Assembly: GCA_013397845.1 (NCBI GenBank)
Contig: VZTG01008545.1
Coordinates: 1,829,907-1,893,906, forward strand
Direction: 5' to 3'
From: Melanocharis versteri
Lineage: Eukaryota > Chordata > Aves > Passeriformes > Melanocharitidae
DNA: 64,000 nt
Shown one piece after another: positions 54,401-60,400 of this stretch. How positions within the stretch are numbered: position 1 is the stretch's first letter; every line of letters starts with the position of its first letter. Below the pieces are notes generated by a model. It was not told the DNA's origin. It saw only the letters and a list, made by a program, of their open reading frames with translations, and did not search any database. The translations under genes were made by a program, and so were the position numbers.

Positions 54401-57400
54401 GAAAAGGATCCAGCTGTAATCAAGCCTTAGAGGCACATGGTGTTGCAAACCCTTCCTTTATGAAATGAAGTTGGTGGGTTTGTGAGCCACCAGCGTGTGC
54501 TGAACTGGCAGTCTCATGGTGAGAACAAGACCTTGGTTGGTGTTCACAGAGGGTTTGGTCCAGACTTTGCCGGTTCTTCGGACATTCACCCCATGAAACA
54601 CTCGCACTGCCTGGGGCCTGGAGGGAGCTGTGCCCTCTCGGACAGACTGCTGGACAAGTCAGCAGACAGAACAGGCACCCGGTCTTTACTGATTCAGCTG
54701 GATTAAAACTGGAAACTAGGAAGTGAACAGCTCTGTATCCTGTATCCAACCCTCTGAGTCACCCGTTTGCCTACCAAACCTTTGTTTCATCCTCCAGACA
54801 CAGAGACTAATGAGCAAGTATCTTGTTATAGCTTATTTTTAAAAAGAGATATTCAAAGAACAGCACATGAAAGAGCCTAGAGGGGGGACTCACACATCCC
54901 AGCTTGGCACCAGCCTGGGATTTGATCAGGCTGAGAAGCTTTCCTTGCTGCAATGGCTCTGCAAAGAGTTCAGGAAGCAACTTGTACCTACTCTCCTGTT
55001 GCTGTGCCCTCCACCCATCATTGGTAAATGATGAGGTAAGAGCATGTGTACATCAGGCTGGCAGAGATGCTGACACAAGCCATCTCCTGGCTCCCCGAGC
55101 AGTGAGGTGGAATGGAAAAGGCATGGGAAACCAAGGGCCTTGAGCAACCTGGTCTAGTGGCTGCTATCCCTGCCCATAGCAGGGGTTTGGAATGTGATGA
55201 TCTTTAAGGTCCCTTCCAAGCCAAAGCATTCTGAGTTTCTATGAAATGAACAGCAAACAAGAGAGGGAGCTGGAGTGGCTGTGGCCGAAGCCTTGGAGGG
55301 GTGGGATGAAGAGAAGCTCCCACAGTGGCCATACCTTCAAGAAGAGAGTTCTGGCACCTAGTCCCTCTTCAAATCAGTGGAAGAGACAGGGGAAGATAAT
55401 TCTTGAGGATTTTTTGAGGAAATTGTGACTCACACATGGTACAGGAGATTTTAGTAACTGAAGACCAGCACGTGCCTGACTACTCACCCAAACCCACCCT
55501 GTCCAGCACAGCCTCCCCATGAGAGTAACGATGCTCACAAGTGCTCTGGTCCTTCCTCACCTTCTCTGTGCTGAATTGGCAAGGGGGCTCAAAGGCCAAC
55601 CCATAGGAAACAAAGACCAAATTTGGTCTTGATGAATCATGGCCAAAAGGCAGACAAAGAACAGCAAGTGTGAAATTAATGGCAAGCTGTAGATGCTTCC
55701 TCAAAACTGTTGGTGTTTCTCAGCACCTGGCTTTGCTCTGCCCATAACCACCATGCCATGTACACACAGACACACAGAGTCCACACCAGATTGCCATCTT
55801 AGGTGTGCAGCTCACACCAACCCGTATCCCAGAATCCTGCTTCCCTTGCAGATCATGCTACAGATAGAGAAGGTTCACTCTGTGATTAGGATCTGGCCCT
55901 GTGCAGAAGATCTATGACAGCAGGCAAGAGAGTCATCCCTCTGGAGCCAGCAATGTCTGTTTAGTCACAGGAACACACGCGGGGTTACTGTACCGGGTGC
56001 CTTGGGAGAGCAAACACCAGCACAGCCCATTGCAAGGACTAGCCAGCGTTTTCACCCCAATGCAGGAATTTAATGGTGCCAACAGAGTCATGGCATGAGA
56101 GGGATCACAAGCTGTGAGACAACACACGAGTGAGCACATTGCAGAGCTCCTCCTGCTCCCCCTTCTTTCACTCACAGCTTTGGATACCAGACCAGCTCTG
56201 CACTTTTCATCTTGGACATGCCATGTGCCACTCAAACCCAAATCACTTTGTTCTTCACAGTTAAAAATTCTAAACCACTAATCATTTACATGGATGAGCT
56301 TCGGGAACTTGAGCTGATGCTAAGTTTTTGCTTTTCTCTCCAGATTCTTAACTGGTCAAGCCCATAACATTTCACAAACAGCAATGGTAGGAAATTTGCA
56401 GGAACAGTACCTTTACCTTGCATATCTCATAGCAACTCCCCGCCAACAAAGCATCCCATGCCTGGGAAGCCAGTTCCAGGGTAGCCTGTGAAGGAATCCC
56501 AGTGGGAGACCAGATATTGTTGAACTGTCTGAATCACGTGCACACTTATTCACATGCACAGATTTAAATAAAACTTGCTTTTGTTTCCCTGTGACATTTT
56601 GCTTTCTCTTTTTTTAATTTCAAACAATTTTAAAAATTAGGTTATATTAGACCACACACATGCAGTGCTGTATCATGTCGCTGCTTCTTAAGCAGAACTC
56701 TCTAATTTATTTCAAAGGGAAGTTCTGCTTCAAAATTGAGGGTGTGATATGAACTCAGAAATTAACACAAGAATTTTCCTTGGGGGGAACCAAGACTGAA
56801 TCAGACAATAAATGACCTCGTAAGCCCTGTGCCTTGGTACATCCACGTATCCAAAACTGTGCTTTAACATAAAACATTATTTTCACCATTATCTTATTTC
56901 AAGCTAGGTAGAAGAGCTGAAAGAAGTGGATTTGCTCTGGTCAGGAGGAAACAAATTACTCCTCTGTCTGTCTGCCAGGAGGTCCATAAGCAACCACCGC
57001 ACTCCTAACGCTTTCTGCCGGGAATGTAACAATTTATGGGGACAGGGAACCATCCCGGCGAGGTCCCGCAGTGCAAGCCCTGCTGCCAGGGAGCCTGGCT
57101 GGGATGCTGCTCTCCCACAGCAGCAGGCACTGCTGGGAACACGCAGAGCTACTGTTGGCTTCCAGCTGCCCTCCTTCCTCCATTCACACACAACATCTGG
57201 AGAGGGATGCAGCAGCCCTCTCACAGCGACAAATCCCTATCACACGGTGACTCCAGGGAGTTTTCCCACTGGTTTCAGCAAGATCAGAACTCAACACAGG
57301 AAAAAGCAATACTAAACTATTGCCCTTACAGTGCAAGTCAGGACAGAAAGGCAGAGAAGCATCTGAGCTGCAGATTTCCTTCCGCCAGCTGCTGTGGGGG

Positions 57401-60400
57401 CCACAGTCTCCTCCTGCAGAGGGATGGAGCAGCCTTGGGGAAGGGGATGCAGCAGAAGCAGCCGTGTCCTGGGGCTCAGCTGCTGCTGCTTCAGCTTCTG
57501 TCCAGTGAAGAGCAGCCCTAGACTGCAGCTCCATGCTTTTTGACCTCGTGTTAGGCATTTGGGCCCTGTGGCTCCAGGCCAGCAGTAACTGCACTTTCAT
57601 CTTGCCCTGCCCACGGGGACATTTCATACCCTCTGAACAAGCTCAAGGAGCCCAGCAGACCATGGGCACCAGGCTCTGAAAAGCAACATTATCTGTGAGT
57701 CCTGCTGTCTTATTTGGGGACTTCAGCTGTGCAGGGCTTGGGGAGGTACCCTTACTCTCCTGCTCCCATGTAAGCTCTGGTTTGACAACTTAGTAATTAA
57801 GAAGATGAGGTAGTGTCTGTTTTCCAAAGAAAAAGAGGTTCTTTCACTTCTGTTTCTCACACAGACAGAAATTCCAGTGCCTCAGTTTTACATATAGGAC
57901 ATTTTAATCCTGCCTTTACACTCCTCACACACTCACCAAACACACCTGAAGTGCACAGAAGGTGTGAGGAGCTCCTCTCAGATCTCTCCCATCAATGGGA
58001 GCAGGGAGACCTCATGCCCTATATACAGGGCGGCATGGCTCACTCCCCTATTTTATAAACCTATTTACGAAAAGAACTTAAAGGAACTTATAAGTGCTCC
58101 TTTTACCATTTAACTACCACATAGTACAAGATATAACAATGTTCAGAAAACCCCCTCGGGTCTAAACTCAATTATACAACTGTAGCAAGAAAAATATTTT
58201 AATCTGATCAAAGTGCTAACATGTTTGACCATGTCTGACCTCTAATGTCTGTAACCACCTAAAAGGCTGCTGCTCTTACTAAGGATGTACCTTAATTTGA
58301 TTTAAAGTCATTTGTACCATTTAAAAAAGGATATAGTTTTATGATTTTATATTTAATTTAGAAAAACAGTTCCTCAACTTGTTCATATTCTTTGGAAGTT
58401 TCTTGCAGATTTTTAACTCGTAAGTCCTATATATTTCACTCTGGGAAAAGCTGGACTTTGCATAAGGTGGGATAAAGTGGAGCCTTGAACGACCACACGC
58501 ACAACACCCGAGAGCCAGGTGAGAGACAGCTCTCCTGCGGCCTCGCAGAGTGTCTGGATTTCAGACACACACACCGGCTATGCTAAGATGCTCTTAAACA
58601 CCCTTGACTGAGAGTGTGCCCTCCCCGGCCTGGCAGCTGATGGGGTTCACAGCTCCCAGAACAAGGGACACCTGGGCTCAGCCCTCTGCCTTGTCCTCAG
58701 CTCCAGAAGCACCTTCACCCTACCCGTGCCCCCAGCCACAGCTCTACTGCCAGCCCAGGAAACCTGTGCCTGCCCAAACCAGCAGCACTTCAGCTGAATC
58801 ATCCCACACTGGCATTTGCCACCTTCAGCCAAGGCGGGCCACCCTGCTGCGGGGAGCTCCTGCCACCCCCTCTGCTGCTGGCCCACCAGGGACCATCAGC
58901 TGGGCTTGGCCTTGCTGCTGGATGGCAAGTACCCGGCCATCTTCAGAGCATCACTCTGGAGCGGCAGCAGAGCACGTAAATAACACGGTTGGGTGTGTTT
59001 TGGTAAAAAGAGGCAATTTTGGCTGGGAGATGTGGGGCAGGATGCTCGGGTGAGCAGCATAACAGTTAGTGGCTACAAACAGCTTGAGGGAAACAAAGCA
59101 AAAGTGATGCTGGTGAGAAAATCAGAAAGAAAATAGAAAAGCAGCACCTCAGTACTGCTGGTAGCAACAAACCAAGCCAGGCAGGCGCTGGGGCCAGTCC
59201 CGAGCCACTTGCAGCTCCCTCACAGGGTTCGTGGGGAGCCCACCGAAAAATATGTGGTTTTACAGAGCGTTGCAGGGCAGGGGTTCAGCCCCAGCCTCGG
59301 TGCTGGCTGCTCTGTGTCTTTCAGGGAGTTATACTCTATTTTCAATCAGGTAAACTACTGTTTTCAATGTAAAGCCCTGACAGTTTGCCAAAGAACTCCT
59401 GGGTTAATTTTTTAATTGATTTTTTTTTTCTAATTTTCTAAAATTAATCCTACTTGCAAACAACTGTTTCCAGGAAGCTTCATTAACCAAAACACAATCT
59501 CCACTATCAAGTGCACGCATGGCTGTGATATGTAATCCTATTCGCTCACACAGCCCTCCTCCCTGACTCTACTTGTGCTAAAGTGTTAATTAAACACACT
59601 TTTACACATGGTTAAGTATCTGCAATCTTCAGTCACAGATCTGACCTCCTCAATTATTGGAAGCAGCCACCAGATTACAGCCCACACTTTATATAATGTA
59701 CACAGCAGCAATAAATCTATATGAGAGCAATCCATAATTTACCATGATAACCTTTGCACAGTCAATAGAAATATAAGACAAAATTGCCCAGAATAATATA
59801 TTGAAATAGTTATTACAATAAGTTGGAAAATCGCAAGACCAGCCTTCATCTGAGGAAGAAATCTTCCCCTGCCTGCTAGGTAACAGATTTTTACTGAAAA
59901 TATCAAATCAGCTTTTCATAAACCATGGCAGGATCCAAACAGGCCTAAAGGAAGCTGGTTGAGGCACTGGATTATTTTGGTAGGTCTCAAGGGGATGGGA
60001 TCATTCCTTCTCTGCTACTTATGTTTTCTCCCCTTTGAGTCCCGCGCAGTCTATTTGCTCCTGTCTGCTGCTCTGACGGTAACCGCTTGGATTTTATTCT
60101 GTTACCAAGGGAAAAGGTGATTCCTAAACCACAATCTACTTTACAGCCTAGCTGCTAATAAATAGGCTATTGCACTTTGCTGCCCATCTAGGAAGAGTTT
60201 AAAAGAAATATTCCACCACAGCAAAAAGATGCTGGACTAACGTAACTCTGGTTCTATCTCAGGGAGCAAATTAAATGTGCTTACATAAGACAAACTTAAA
60301 AGCATTTAAAGTTTATCAGGAAGAGAACAGCTTAATATTTTAGGGGATGAGGGGGATACCTAGTACCTGGACAAGGAAGGAAGCACCAGAAGGAGTGCTT